A stretch of 64,000 nucleotides of DNA from Acidobacteriaceae bacterium. Lineage in GTDB: Bacteria; Acidobacteriota; Terriglobia; Terriglobales; Acidobacteriaceae. The notes beneath the pieces were generated by a model. The model did not search any database. It was given only the letters and a program-made list of their open reading frames with translations, and was not told where the DNA came from. Positions 52,503-62,119 of this stretch are shown piece after piece; position 1 is the stretch's first letter; each line of letters opens with the position of its first letter. Made by a program: the position numbers and the translations under genes. The stretch lies in assembly GCA_003139095.1 (NCBI GenBank), contig PLHW01000041.1, positions 261 to 64,260 on the forward strand, written 5' to 3'.

Positions 52503-53882
52503 TTATTTATTAGAGCCAGCAGATCGCGCCACCCCGTATGCATTCGAGCACGGCGGAACACAGATGTTCAGGTTTTCCGCTTTCCAGCGCATCGCAGCAT
52601 AAATGCGGTTGCGGCCGCTCGGATGATCGAAGAAAATCCACTCTTCCACCGGCCCCGGATTCATCTTTCGATATTCGCCCAGGTGAATCGCCGCTTGGGC
52701 AAAGCCATCCGGCTGCCGTGAGGTGTTCAGTCCATACATGTCCGCCTCGTATTCCTGCGTGCGCACATAAGTATTCATGATGGGCGTGATCACAAATCCA
52801 AAGATCGAACCCAAAAGGAGCACGAGCGGGAGCACGGCGGTGTCGCCAACGCCGCGGATCTGCCACTTCTCGCCCCAGCGCTGCAGCGCCCAATCGAGCG
52901 CCCAGCGCAGATAGGCAAATGCGATCACAATCACAATCAGGCCGAACGTGAGCGCCTTTGGAATATGGTTCAGAACGTAGTGCCCCATCTCGTGTCCCAG
53001 GACCGCCTGGATTTCCTCGGGAGAAGCCCGACGCAGCAGATTGTCATTCACAGTAATACGCATGGTGTTGGCAAAGCCGCTCACGTTGGCGCTCATGCGC
53101 GTGGTCTGGCGCGAGGCGTCGATCTGGTACACATCCTTCGCGGGAATGCCGTTCGCGCGCGCCATGCTCAGAATCGGATTGAGAACCTTCGCGTCCGTCA
53201 GCGGCGTGACTTTATTGAAGATCGGCACCAGGTACACGGGCCCGATGAGGACCACGAAAATTAGGAATACATAGCTCACCACCGCGCCCCAGATCCACCA
53301 GGTGCGCGTTAACCGCCGCACAATACCGAAGAGCAACATCGCGAGAATTCCGCCCAGCACCACGCCCACGCCCAGATTCTTGAGCTGATCGCCCATCCAG
53401 GGTCCAAAGGTTTGCGTCGCCAGTCCGTATTTGTGCTCGCGAAAGTAGTCTTCATACACGCCTAGCGGAAACGTCAAAACGCAGACCACGATCAGATATT
53501 CCACCCAGTAGAGAAAAGTTTGCAGCGGCTTGAAGCGCGTGACGCGCTCCGCCAGATCACGCATGCGCGCCGACCAGCGCAGGTTCAGCAGCAACAGCGC
53601 CACGACCGCTCCATAGACGAAATCCCACAGAATCATCCAGTATCCGCCCTCGAAATACGCGTTGGAGCGCGCAATTTTGTCCGGCGGAATCTGGGCGAGA
53701 TACGCGTTGGTGGCGGCCGTTGCATCGAAGTTCGGACCGGCCTGCGCGGCCGCCGGAACTTCGACGACCGAGGGCATCTCGTTCGCTCCCGGTGGTTGCG
53801 CAAGGGCTGCTCCCGAGCAGAAAACGATCGCGCAGAGAAACCAAAAAATAAAAGTTGCTATCCTCGTCTTGCGTAGGTTCAT
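52503..53882 (-). CDS. M48-family zinc metallopeptidase, CAAX protease Ste24-like
   Basis: A 459-residue membrane protein with an N-terminal signal or helix, at least six membrane segments, and the zinc motif HEMGH (VLGHEMGHYVLNH) with the third ligand in EYEADMYGL. Architecture matches Ste24-type CAAX proteases with a large intramembrane chamber. In bacteria such enzymes take part in membrane-protein quality control. It is the first gene of the operon continuing into thiE (48-nt gap). Confidence 0.93.
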   Translation of the reverse strand: MNLRKTRIATFIFWFLCAIVFCSGAALAQPPGANEMPSVVEVPAAAQAGPNFDATAATNAYLAQIPPDKIARSNAYFEGGYWMILWDFVYGAVVALLLLNLRWSARMRDLAERVTRFKPLQTFLYWVEYLIVVCVLTFPLGVYEDYFREHKYGLATQTFGPWMGDQLKNLGVGVVLGGILAMLLFGIVRRLTRTWWIWGAVVSYVFLIFVVLIGPVYLVPIFNKVTPLTDAKVLNPILSMARANGIPAKDVYQIDASRQTTRMSANVSGFANTMRITVNDNLLRRASPEEIQAVLGHEMGHYVLNHIPKALTFGLIVIVIAFAYLRWALDWALQRWGEKWQIRGVGDTAVLPLVLLLGSIFGFVITPIMNTYVRTQEYEADMYGLNTSRQPDGFAQAAIHLGEYRKMNPGPVEEWIFFDHPSGRNRIYAAMRWKAENLNICVPPCSNAYGVARSAGSNK

Positions 53883-54079
53883 TCGCCCGTGCCTCCGATA
53901 GTTCGCGCGCAGTTCCGCGCACTGCAGTCTGCATGGATTGCGCTACACACGCAGGAGTGTATACGCGCGCACGGCGGGATATGTTTCATTTTCCGGTGAA
54001 ATCTCGCGCTCGGGCGGTGAGTTTTCTGACCAATTCGCCCGGCCAATGACGAACCTGAAAACATCCGCCGCCGCGAACC

Positions 54080-54967
54080 CTATGGCCGCGTCTTCGCGAT
54101 CTCCGGGGTTGCCGCCTCGCCCGTGCGCTTCGGCTGCTGTGGGCCAAGGTGGTGGCGGGTCAGATTCTCTTTGAGGAATTCAAAGCTTTCCTCTGGCGAA
54201 TCGGCGATCTTGAATAGTTCCAGATCCTGGGGCGAGATCGTGCCCGCATCCGCCATGGCCTCGAAATTCAAAATCTTCTTCCAGTACTCGCTGCCGTAAA
54301 TCACGACCACAATCTTCTTGGCAAGTTTCTCAGTCTGCGCCAGCGTCAGAATTTCAAACAGTTCGTCCAGCGTGCCAAATCCGCCTGGGAAGATCACGAG
54401 CGCCTTGGCCAGATACGCGAACCAGAATTTGCGCATGAAGAAGTAATGGAATTCGAAATTCAGAGAAGGCGAGATGTAAGGATTTGGACTCTGCTCGAAG
54501 GGCAGATTGATGTTCAGGCCGATGGTTTTGCCGCCCGCCTCATGCGCGCCCAGGTTAGCCGCTTCCATGATTCCGGGCCCGCCGCCGGTAGTGACCACAA
54601 ACCGGTGGCGCCGCGCGGGAATGTGGGCGGACCACTTAGTGAGCAAGTAGGCGAGGCGCCGCGCGTCCTCGTAGTAGCGCGCCATGTCGACGGCAGCCTC
54701 CGCGCGCTTCATGTGGATGGCTTGTTGGGCGGCCGCGAGACTGGCTCCGTTGCCGCGCACGCCGTTTAAACGGCTGTCGGCGGAGTTGCGGCTCTCGATC
54801 CGCGCCGAGCCGAAGAACACGACTGTATCCTGAATCTGCTCGCGTCGGAAGCGCGCGAGCGGTTCGATGTACTCCGACAGCAGCCGCAGAATTCTTCCGT
54901 CGGGACTGTTGAGGAACGGTTCATTCTTGTATGCCAGCTGGGCGGGCTTCGGCTTCAGGTCAGTCAT
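54080..54967 (-). CDS. LOG-family (TIGR00730) Rossmann-fold nucleotide hydrolase
   Basis: A 295-residue cytoplasmic protein with the two LOG motifs: GGGPGIMEAAN and PGGFGTLDELFE. Members hydrolyse nucleotide 5'-monophosphates or cytokinin-type phosphoribosides. The N-terminal ~45 residues are an extension with positively charged segments. It begins 19 nt after the stop of the small membrane protein gene. Confidence 0.9.
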   Translation of the reverse strand: MTDLKPKPAQLAYKNEPFLNSPDGRILRLLSEYIEPLARFRREQIQDTVVFFGSARIESRNSADSRLNGVRGNGASLAAAQQAIHMKRAEAAVDMARYYEDARRLAYLLTKWSAHIPARRHRFVVTTGGGPGIMEAANLGAHEAGGKTIGLNINLPFEQSPNPYISPSLNFEFHYFFMRKFWFAYLAKALVIFPGGFGTLDELFEILTLAQTEKLAKKIVVVIYGSEYWKKILNFEAMADAGTISPQDLELFKIADSPEESFEFLKENLTRHHLGPQQPKRTGEAATPEIAKTRP

Positions 54968-54986
54968 AGTGAAAATCCGTCATTGT

Positions 54987-55445
54987 TCAATCTTCCCGGT
55001 ATTGCAGCGCTTCCCAGAAACCGATCCAGACGTTCAACAGGCCCAGTCCCGTCACGACTCCGCGCGTGAAGCCGCTGGCGATCAGGTCGTGCAGCATCGG
55101 AGAACGGAGTAGCAACGGATTCTCGGACCACTCCGGCCGCCATGGCAAAAGCATCAGCATCACTCCCACTGTCGCGCACAGAAAGACAAATACCAGCACG
55201 CCCAGCCGTCGCAGCCAGAGTTGCCCGCGCGAAACACTCTCAGGCGAGGCTGGTTTCCGTTGCTCCGTGGCGGGCGATCCCTTCAACGGCGTCCCTGGCG
55301 GCGAAGTTTCCGCAAACATTTCGGGCGCGGGTTTGTCGGATGATGGATTCGGCGATGCACTGGAGGGAGCGTCCGGCGAGACGGTGGAGCGGGCTCCAAC
55401 GCCGGCGGCCGCGCTGTCAAAAGGGAGTTTGGATTCGGAACTCAT
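54987..55445 (-). CDS. small membrane protein with Pro/Ser-rich N-terminus
   Basis: A 152-residue protein. The first ~70 residues are disordered and Pro/Ser/Ala-rich; two membrane helices follow (WLRRLGVLVFVFLCATVGVM and FTRGVVTGLGLLNVWIGFW). The second has a Gly-rich face. The ATG at 55445 was chosen because the protein character begins there. It resembles short PH- or YrhK-like helper membrane proteins, but I cannot name the family. Directly upstream of the LOG gene. Confidence 0.62.
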   Translation of the reverse strand: MSSESKLPFDSAAAGVGARSTVSPDAPSSASPNPSSDKPAPEMFAETSPPGTPLKGSPATEQRKPASPESVSRGQLWLRRLGVLVFVFLCATVGVMLMLLPWRPEWSENPLLLRSPMLHDLIASGFTRGVVTGLGLLNVWIGFWEALQYRED

Positions 55446-55608
55446 TGCACGCTTCGTGGGGTGCTCGTCCTGGATAACCGCGTCCGGCCTGTCTTTCTCG
55501 TGAGTTCGAAACGACCGTTCTATCGGTTCATCCCCTGGTGCTCCACCCCGGGATGAGCGCGGGATTCGCTCCATCCCCTGCGCACGCCGCCAGTCCCACT
55601 CTTCGATT

Positions 55609-58600
55609 CTACGACGACAGAGCCTGTATGCGCTCGGCCACATCGCGATAATCGATGTTCGCGCCAAAGACGTAGGTGAAATGATGCAGCGCGGAAGTCT
55701 TGTCCTGCGCCTGTTCGCACGCCGAGCCCAGTTCGTAATGCAGGGCGAGCCGCGTTTCGCTATCGAGCCCGGGAAGATTCAGCGCCTTCTCATACCAGCG
55801 GATGGCCGCCTCGGGCACCCCTTTCTCAAGGAAGCATTGCGCCAGCCAGGTATAGGTTTGGATCTTCTGCGCGAAGGGCTGCCCGCGCTCGATCGCGCCT
55901 CCCACCTTTTGCAGTTCGGCGATCGCCTCGTCGAGCAGGCCCATCTCGCGGAACGCGACGCCCATGCTGTAATGCGTCTCCGGGTCGTCGTCGACCGCTT
56001 CCTCTTCCAGTTCCTGCTTCACCGCGCTGAACATCTCTGAGAGATCGACGCCCGTTGCGGCATCGGCCGGCGGGACCTCCTGAATTGTGATTGGAACGGG
56101 AACCGCCCTCGCGCTGAATGCGGGAGCGGCAGCCGCCCCTCCCCCGACAGACGTAGCCTGAGGCATGAGCTGCGCTGTCGAGGGGGGTGGAGTTTGTGCG
56201 ACCGGCTCGGCCGGAAGCTCGACCGGCGCCGGCGTTTCCGCAGTCGCCGCCACGGGCCAGCCGGGCAACGTATCGTGCGGAGATTTCGTTTCAGAGCAAG
56301 CCTGGGATCCCTGTGCAGCGACTGTGCTCGGCGCCACTGCCGCGGTTCCGACTTCGGTCTCTGCGGTTTCGGCAATTGCCGGAGCCGCAACCGTGAAGGC
56401 AGGTCCGATCGAAGCTTCGAGGTCGGCGACCAACGCCGTCAATTCGCCCGGCGCAGCGTGCTCGGCGTCAGCGTGCACTGGCTCGGCGAGATCCGCCGGT
56501 TCGGCGATGTCTACGGATTCAGCGTCATGCTCGGATAGCGCATAGGCTGGCTCTATGGAGAACGTCTCCGCGTCTCCCGGCCGATTGACACTCTCCCCCG
56601 CGAGCGCCGGTTCAAGATGCGCAGCCGGCCAGGCCGCCGCCTGTCCAGTGCCTTGTTCGCTTATCTTTTCGTGCAAGAAGTCATGGTGCGAAATCAGTGT
56701 CGGCTCGGGCGCAATCTCGGCCGCGGAAGGTTGCGGCTCGTCCTCTTCGATGACAGGTTCGAGCGCTTCGAGCTCCGCGATCTCCACTTCGGGCTCGTCC
56801 GTCGGCGGGACGCCGGCTTCGATGGCAGTCCGCAACGGATCGAGAATCGCGCCGCTGTGCGTCAATATCTCAAGCTTTTCGAACGCCGAGCGCGCCTGGT
56901 CGGTCATGAAATGCTCAAGATAAAACTTGATCTCATCGACCGTTTCGGCAATCTCGGGATTCTGCGCCAAGCTGTCTTCGAGTTCTGTCTGGCTTGTTTC
57001 CTGAACCCCGGCGTGGAATGCGGCGTGTTCTTCCGCCACTTCCGGCTCGTCGATGGTCAGCGTCTCCTCCCACTCCGTCGAAAGATCGTCCGCGCTCATC
57101 GGCGCATGCACGGCCATTTCGTGGATCGGGGCCGACGCGATGGCGGCGTTTTTTTCGACATGTGAATCGGGTGACTCGGCAGCAAATTGGGAACCGTGGG
57201 CCGCCTGATGCTGTCCCATAGGCGCCCCCGGCCACGCGGCAACAGCCGCAGCCACAGCCGCAGCTTTCGCCGGCGCTGGCTCTGCCGCCGCCAGCATGGG
57301 CACTCCCGCCGCCTCGGCATTCTTCTCGTAACGTTCCGCCAGTTCGCCGTAGCGTAAAGCGTCATCGGGATGGCCCGCATCATGGTAGGCCGTTTCCAGC
57401 GTCCGGCAGCAGACCGCGGCTTCGCGGAAGCGGCGCGCCCGTGTATGCAGCGCGGCCAGCCGCTGGTTCAAACGCACGTCGTGCGGCGCATCCGGCAGCG
57501 CGCCGAGCAGCGGCGCCAGCGCCTTCTCGGGCAAATTGTAGGAGAGGAACAGATCCGCCTCGGTCACCGCCGAACGCACCGCGACCGCAACATGATCCGG
57601 ATAAGGCTGGTCGATCACCGGCGCCGTCGTTTCCAGTTCCTCGACGATCAGCGCTCCCTCTTCCGCGGTGATGGTGCCGGGCGCCCCGGTCGAAGGTCCC
57701 TTCAGGCGCTCCACCATCTGCTGATAATTCTGCAAGTGCAGCGAATTCTGCGGCTCGCTCTCCGCCAGCGTCTGATACAGGTCGCGCGCCCGCTCCAGAT
57801 TTCCATTTTTCACCGAGGCATGCGCCAGCAACTCGGCCACCTCGTTGGCGTGCGTGCTCTCCCCGGACTTCTTCAGCAACTCCATCAGCTTTTCGAGCGC
57901 GGGTCCGTCCTCGCGCACGTGCGCGATCATGGTGTGCAGGCTGGCCAGGAGCTTGGGCGTATCTGTCGCCAGCAACCGGTCGGCATGGCGCGCGTAAATC
58001 TCCAATGCCTGGTCGTAATGGCCCAGCTTGGATGCCCCCTCCGCCAGCAGAAACAGCCCTTCGGGATCGTTGTGCACCGTCACCAGCTTTTCCGCGATCG
58101 GCGCGCCCTTCGCCAGATCCCCCGTCTCCAGGTAAGCCTTGAGCAAGTCCCGCAGACCATCGGCGTGCGAGTCGATGTCCGACGCCTTCTCCAGATATTC
58201 GATCGCCTGCTTCGCATGGCCGCCGTCGAGCGCCGCCCGTCCCCGCATCAGCAGCACATAGCTATTCCCTGGGTCCAGCGTCAGCATGCGCTGCAAAATG
58301 TCTTCCGCCGCCGCCAGCGAACCGCGCGAACGCAGCGATTCCGCTGCCGCGCTGAAAATCTCCCAGGCTTCTTTTTTCTTGCCCCGCCGCACATACACCT
58401 CGGCCAGTTTGACCCGCATGGCGACATTTTCCGGGTCCATCTCCAGCACCTTCTGGAAGAGCCGGATCGCCTGGTCGAGTTCGCCGCCTTTCAGAAAATC
58501 CTCGGCCACCTGCAAATACTGCGCGCGCGCGTCGTTAAACAGTCCCTGCTGGGTATAGAGTTCGGCGAGCTTCAGCGATCCATCCACGCTCGGCTGGAGC

Positions 58601-58872
58601 TTGGTGATCTTCTTGTACATGGCAATGCCCTTGACCGTGAAACCCTGCGCGGCATAGGCATCGCCCACCGTTTTGAAGCACTCGATGGCATTGGCGCTGT
58701 CGCCCAGGCGGGCGTAGAGATCGCCAATCGTGTTCGCGACCGTAAGGTCCTTGTCGTCGTACTTGCGGATCTTCTCGTATTCAGCAATGGCATTTTGCAG
58801 CTTGCCTTGCTGGACGAACTTCTCCGCGGCGCTAAGAACCTTCTGCTTGTTGAACCCAAAACCGAACGCCAT
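55609..58872 (-). CDS. large TPR-repeat protein
   Basis: A 1087-residue cytoplasmic protein. Residues 1-~400 and ~430-530 consist of tetratricopeptide repeats (AIAEYEKIRKYDDKDLTVAN, AIRLFQKVLEMDPENVAMRV, AQYLQVAEDFL). A long Ala/Pro/Glu-rich disordered part (~545-970) follows, then further TPRs near the end (VGGAIERGQPFAQKIQTY, AIRWYEKALNLPGLDSET). No signal peptide and no enzyme domain is seen. It is probably a scaffold for protein complexes. The ATG at 58872 begins MAFGFGFNKQKVL, a start common in such proteins. Confidence 0.88.
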   Translation of the reverse strand: MAFGFGFNKQKVLSAAEKFVQQGKLQNAIAEYEKIRKYDDKDLTVANTIGDLYARLGDSANAIECFKTVGDAYAAQGFTVKGIAMYKKITKLQPSVDGSLKLAELYTQQGLFNDARAQYLQVAEDFLKGGELDQAIRLFQKVLEMDPENVAMRVKLAEVYVRRGKKKEAWEIFSAAAESLRSRGSLAAAEDILQRMLTLDPGNSYVLLMRGRAALDGGHAKQAIEYLEKASDIDSHADGLRDLLKAYLETGDLAKGAPIAEKLVTVHNDPEGLFLLAEGASKLGHYDQALEIYARHADRLLATDTPKLLASLHTMIAHVREDGPALEKLMELLKKSGESTHANEVAELLAHASVKNGNLERARDLYQTLAESEPQNSLHLQNYQQMVERLKGPSTGAPGTITAEEGALIVEELETTAPVIDQPYPDHVAVAVRSAVTEADLFLSYNLPEKALAPLLGALPDAPHDVRLNQRLAALHTRARRFREAAVCCRTLETAYHDAGHPDDALRYGELAERYEKNAEAAGVPMLAAAEPAPAKAAAVAAAVAAWPGAPMGQHQAAHGSQFAAESPDSHVEKNAAIASAPIHEMAVHAPMSADDLSTEWEETLTIDEPEVAEEHAAFHAGVQETSQTELEDSLAQNPEIAETVDEIKFYLEHFMTDQARSAFEKLEILTHSGAILDPLRTAIEAGVPPTDEPEVEIAELEALEPVIEEDEPQPSAAEIAPEPTLISHHDFLHEKISEQGTGQAAAWPAAHLEPALAGESVNRPGDAETFSIEPAYALSEHDAESVDIAEPADLAEPVHADAEHAAPGELTALVADLEASIGPAFTVAAPAIAETAETEVGTAAVAPSTVAAQGSQACSETKSPHDTLPGWPVAATAETPAPVELPAEPVAQTPPPSTAQLMPQATSVGGGAAAAPAFSARAVPVPITIQEVPPADAATGVDLSEMFSAVKQELEEEAVDDDPETHYSMGVAFREMGLLDEAIAELQKVGGAIERGQPFAQKIQTYTWLAQCFLEKGVPEAAIRWYEKALNLPGLDSETRLALHYELGSACEQAQDKTSALHHFTYVFGANIDYRDVAERIQALSS

Positions 58873-58909
58873 AGGATTGAACCGACTCCGGAAATTGCAA
58901 AAGTGAGAA

Positions 58910-58990
58910 GCCTGATTGCAGAGCTGAGAAGTCAGATTGCCGAAGTGACGGGTTCTTCACCTCTGCAATCTAACCTCTGCAATCTGCAAT
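58910..58990. repeat. TCTGCAATCT/GATTGCAGAG fold-back
   Basis: GATTGCAGAG (58914-58923) and CTCTGCAATC (58961-58970) are complementary, with further units on both sides. It lies between the TPR gene's start and the downstream hydrolase gene's end, so it is in the TPR promoter region. Confidence 0.6.
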
Positions 58991-59092
58991 CGCATCTACT
59001 TCTGCGGTCATGGTCATTGTAAGTCGCCCTGCCTCCCGTCCTAAGGTTACCGACGATTACCAGGGTTTCCGAAAGGGAGTGTACGTCCGGTT

Positions 59093-59956
59093 TCAGGACG
59101 CTCGGTTCGAAGTCGGAATCCTGCCCCGCCCCTGGCCCGATCCTGCACTCGAAGCCGCTTCCTCCCCAACCAGCCCGGACTCAAAGAATCTGCGAATCTC
59201 CCGCCAATACTTCCGCACCACCATCTCCGTGCTCAAGTGGCCGCCGCGCCGAAAGAGCTTCAGCTTCGCTCCCGTGCGCCGGGCAAACTTCTCCACCGTG
59301 CGGTACGGCACATAGGGATCGTCCTTCGCGTGGAACATCATGATCTTCGCGCCCGTTATTTCCCCCGCACGGTGGACCGGGCTGTAAAATCTGCCGCCGC
59401 TCAGTTTCTTCCAGTTTCTATCCGATAACCGGAACCCGCGCCCGAACGCCTGGCGAATGTACGCCGCATAACTTGGATTCGAAGTCTCTTTCCTCTGCTC
59501 CCACCCAAGAATCGCCCAGTCGACAACCGGACAATTGGCGATCACCTTCTTCACGCGCTCGTCGAGCGAGCACAAAATCGCCGCCGTTCCCCCGAAACTG
59601 CCCCCAATGACGAAAATCTCATCGGCGTTGACCCGAAATCGCTGTCCAAACGCCGCCTCGCGAATCTCGCGCCGCAATCCGTCGATCACATCCAGCAAAT
59701 CCTCATGTGGCGAGCGCTCCAGAAACTCCCCATCGCTCTCCCATGACCCGCGATACCGCGGATAGAAGACCCAATACCCCCGCTCCGCCAGGAACTTCGC
59801 CAGCCCCTGCTTGTGCGGCATCGACGGCATCCCATCGCACAGCACAATGACTCTCTGCTTCTTCCCCTCGCGCGCCGGAGGCAGGAACTCCGCCACGATC
59901 TCCCGCGCGAAGCGCGTTCGAAACATCACTCCCGGCAACTTTCTAGTTTTGCCCAC
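59093..59956 (-). CDS. alpha/beta hydrolase, dienelactone-hydrolase/peptidase S9 type
   Basis: A 287-residue cytoplasmic hydrolase. The nucleophile elbow is GGSFGG (Ser intact), the acid is in KDDPYVP and the His in GGHLST. It therefore has a complete Ser-Asp-His triad, unlike the paralogous-fold protein at 42927. The GTG at 59956 was chosen because GGGGAG lies 5-6 nt upstream. Substrate unknown; perhaps an ester or short peptide. Confidence 0.85.
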   Translation of the reverse strand: MGKTRKLPGVMFRTRFAREIVAEFLPPAREGKKQRVIVLCDGMPSMPHKQGLAKFLAERGYWVFYPRYRGSWESDGEFLERSPHEDLLDVIDGLRREIREAAFGQRFRVNADEIFVIGGSFGGTAAILCSLDERVKKVIANCPVVDWAILGWEQRKETSNPSYAAYIRQAFGRGFRLSDRNWKKLSGGRFYSPVHRAGEITGAKIMMFHAKDDPYVPYRTVEKFARRTGAKLKLFRRGGHLSTEMVVRKYWREIRRFFESGLVGEEAASSAGSGQGRGRIPTSNRAS

Positions 59957-60177
59957 AGCTCTCCCCGTTCAAGCGAAATCGTTCTGCTTCTCCAATCTGC
60001 CAATTCCGCCTCTTCAACCGCCCTTAGACCTGCTCTCTCCCGTCTCCGCCCGTCACCCCCGCCCGTCCCTTGACGCCCATATCCCGCAACGGCTAAACTC
60101 CTTTGCCACAGCGGGTTTTCGCCGCGAACTGCTCCCTAAACCAGCGTCTGTTTTCACTCAATTCCTTGGAGGCTTCC

Positions 60178-61857
60178 ATGACCATCTCCCGGTTCTCAAA
60201 ATTCGCATCCCTCATTTCGCTTCTTGCGCTTTCGTCTCTCGCCTTCGCTGGCGTTGGCTCTTCCAACACCGCGATCGCCGATCCTCCCGTTCCCCATCCC
60301 CATACCGCCCCCTGCAAGGTCGTTCTCTTCAACCACTATCGCTTCGCCGATTTCAATCCCAAAAGCTTCACCTACACTCCGCCTGCGAATTGCGCTGCCC
60401 CGTGGGCCAAGGTCATTCTGGTTTCCGATTTCTCGGTGACCGCGGGCATTCAGTATGATCGCACCGCCAACATCTGGATCGGTCCCACCAACATTTACTT
60501 TGGCACCACTTCCGAGCCCGATCCGAGCGACGCCCGCCACTGGCAGGTGCAGCGTGATCTCACCGACTACAGCTCGATCTTCACCACATCCCAGCAGGGC
60601 ACCGTCGACCTCGGCAACGTCGTCAACAAAACCTATACCGGCGTGATCTACGGAACCTCCACTCTTTATTTCTATCCCGTCCCGCCCAAGAAATCCGCGC
60701 CCGTCACCGCCGATCAGGTCATCGCCTACTCCGCGGGTTCGACCGGCGGCACCGTTGCCCTCGACACCACCGGAGCCTGCTGCCAGCCCACTCTCTCCCA
60801 AACCCTCACTCTGCCCACCAACATGCAGCGCATTTACTTCGACGTCTTCGCGCAAAGCCAGCATGATGACGAATTCTGGTATACCTGCGTGCCCAACGAT
60901 GTTTCGAGCGAACTGGAAAGTTGCCCCAACACCGCGTTCCGCGAATCCGAAATTACCATCGACGGCGTTCCTGCTGGTGTCGCTCCCGTCTATCCCTGGA
61001 TCTTCACCGGCGGCATCGATCCTTATTTATGGTTCCCCATTCCCGGCGTCCAGACTCTCAACTTCGTTCCCTACCGCGTCGACCTCACGCCATTCGCCGG
61101 CGCGCTCGACGACGGCAACCCTCATACCATCGCCTTCGGCGTCTATAACGCCGCTAATTATTTTTCGGTGACCGCCTCGCTTCTCCTCTATCTCGACCAC
61201 GGCTCGGCCCAGGACAGCGGCGCCGTCACCACGAACACGCTCACCGCTCCTTCGCCCGTCATCAACGAAAATATCGTGGTCTCGAAAAACGGCATCAGCG
61301 GAACGGTCAATACCTCTTCCGCTCACAACTTCCAGATCTCCGGCTACGTCAACACCTCCGCCGGCCCGGTCACTACCACCATCGCGCAGGATATCAACTT
61401 CTCCAACGTGCAAAAGTTCACCATCAACGACACCTCTTACATCCAGGACATCACGCAGGACACCACCATCCAATCGACCTCGACGGTCACAAACGCGAAC
61501 GGCACGTACGTGGACGAGGTAAGCTTCGGCTGGCCTCTCACCATGGACATCGTCCTCGCTTTCAATCCCGACGGTTCCGGAAGCCAGACCACCACGGTCA
61601 GTCAGAGTTACGGGCAGAACGAGCAGGCTACGCTCAACGGCAAGACGGTTTTATTCAGCGTGCTCGGCAACAGCGTGACGCCCACTGACGACTTGCTCTT
61701 CGATTCCAGCGGCTACATCACCGGAAACCAGAACCAGTCCAGCGCGCAGAATTACTACGCGTACGAGGCAAGCGGCTACTGTTACAGCAAGTCGCTGACC
61801 GCGGCCAACAACATCCTCACTGGCATCACCATCGGCCAGGGTTGCCACAAAAAGTAG
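60178..61857 (+). CDS. secreted peptide-N-glycosidase A-like protein (PNGase A family)
   Basis: A 559-residue exported protein. It has a signal peptide (SLISLLALSSLAFAG), an N-terminal jelly-roll (residues ~45-240) with DDEFWY (230-235) and a second beta-rich half. DDEFWYTxxPN is the diagnostic segment of the PNGase A family, which removes N-glycans from glycopeptides and is best known from plants and fungi, with some acid-active bacterial members. Substrates could be plant or fungal glycoproteins in soil. GGAGG lies 6 nt before the ATG at 60178. A strong terminator follows. Activity is not proven. Confidence 0.85.
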   Translation: MTISRFSKFASLISLLALSSLAFAGVGSSNTAIADPPVPHPHTAPCKVVLFNHYRFADFNPKSFTYTPPANCAAPWAKVILVSDFSVTAGIQYDRTANIWIGPTNIYFGTTSEPDPSDARHWQVQRDLTDYSSIFTTSQQGTVDLGNVVNKTYTGVIYGTSTLYFYPVPPKKSAPVTADQVIAYSAGSTGGTVALDTTGACCQPTLSQTLTLPTNMQRIYFDVFAQSQHDDEFWYTCVPNDVSSELESCPNTAFRESEITIDGVPAGVAPVYPWIFTGGIDPYLWFPIPGVQTLNFVPYRVDLTPFAGALDDGNPHTIAFGVYNAANYFSVTASLLLYLDHGSAQDSGAVTTNTLTAPSPVINENIVVSKNGISGTVNTSSAHNFQISGYVNTSAGPVTTTIAQDINFSNVQKFTINDTSYIQDITQDTTIQSTSTVTNANGTYVDEVSFGWPLTMDIVLAFNPDGSGSQTTTVSQSYGQNEQATLNGKTVLFSVLGNSVTPTDDLLFDSSGYITGNQNQSSAQNYYAYEASGYCYSKSLTAANNILTGITIGQGCHKK

Positions 61858-61897
61858 GAAACAATTCAGAGCAATTTAGACAGCGGCACATCGCGGA

Positions 61898-61940
61898 AAG
61901 CTCCCGGTCCAGGCAGCATGCGGCCGGGAGCTTTTTTCTT
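61898..61940 (+). terminator. rho-independent terminator after the PNGase A-like gene
   Basis: A perfect 10-bp stem (AAGCTCCCGG / CCGGGAGCTT) with a 16-nt loop is followed by a run of T (TTTTTTCTT). It starts 41 nt after the stop codon and is the clearest terminator in the window. Confidence 0.85.
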
Positions 61941-62119
61941 ACTGTCGTAGCGTGACCTATCCTCTTACATAACCGCACTTTCTTGCATAAAAACTGCGTT
62001 CTTTTTGCCGGGGATTTGCCCGCGTTCCCCATTGACAAACGCTCGCCGCTAAAACATACTTGCCAACCCAAAGCGCTTTCGGGGAATCCGTAAGCGTCCA
62101 TCTTTTCGGGAGGTATTCC

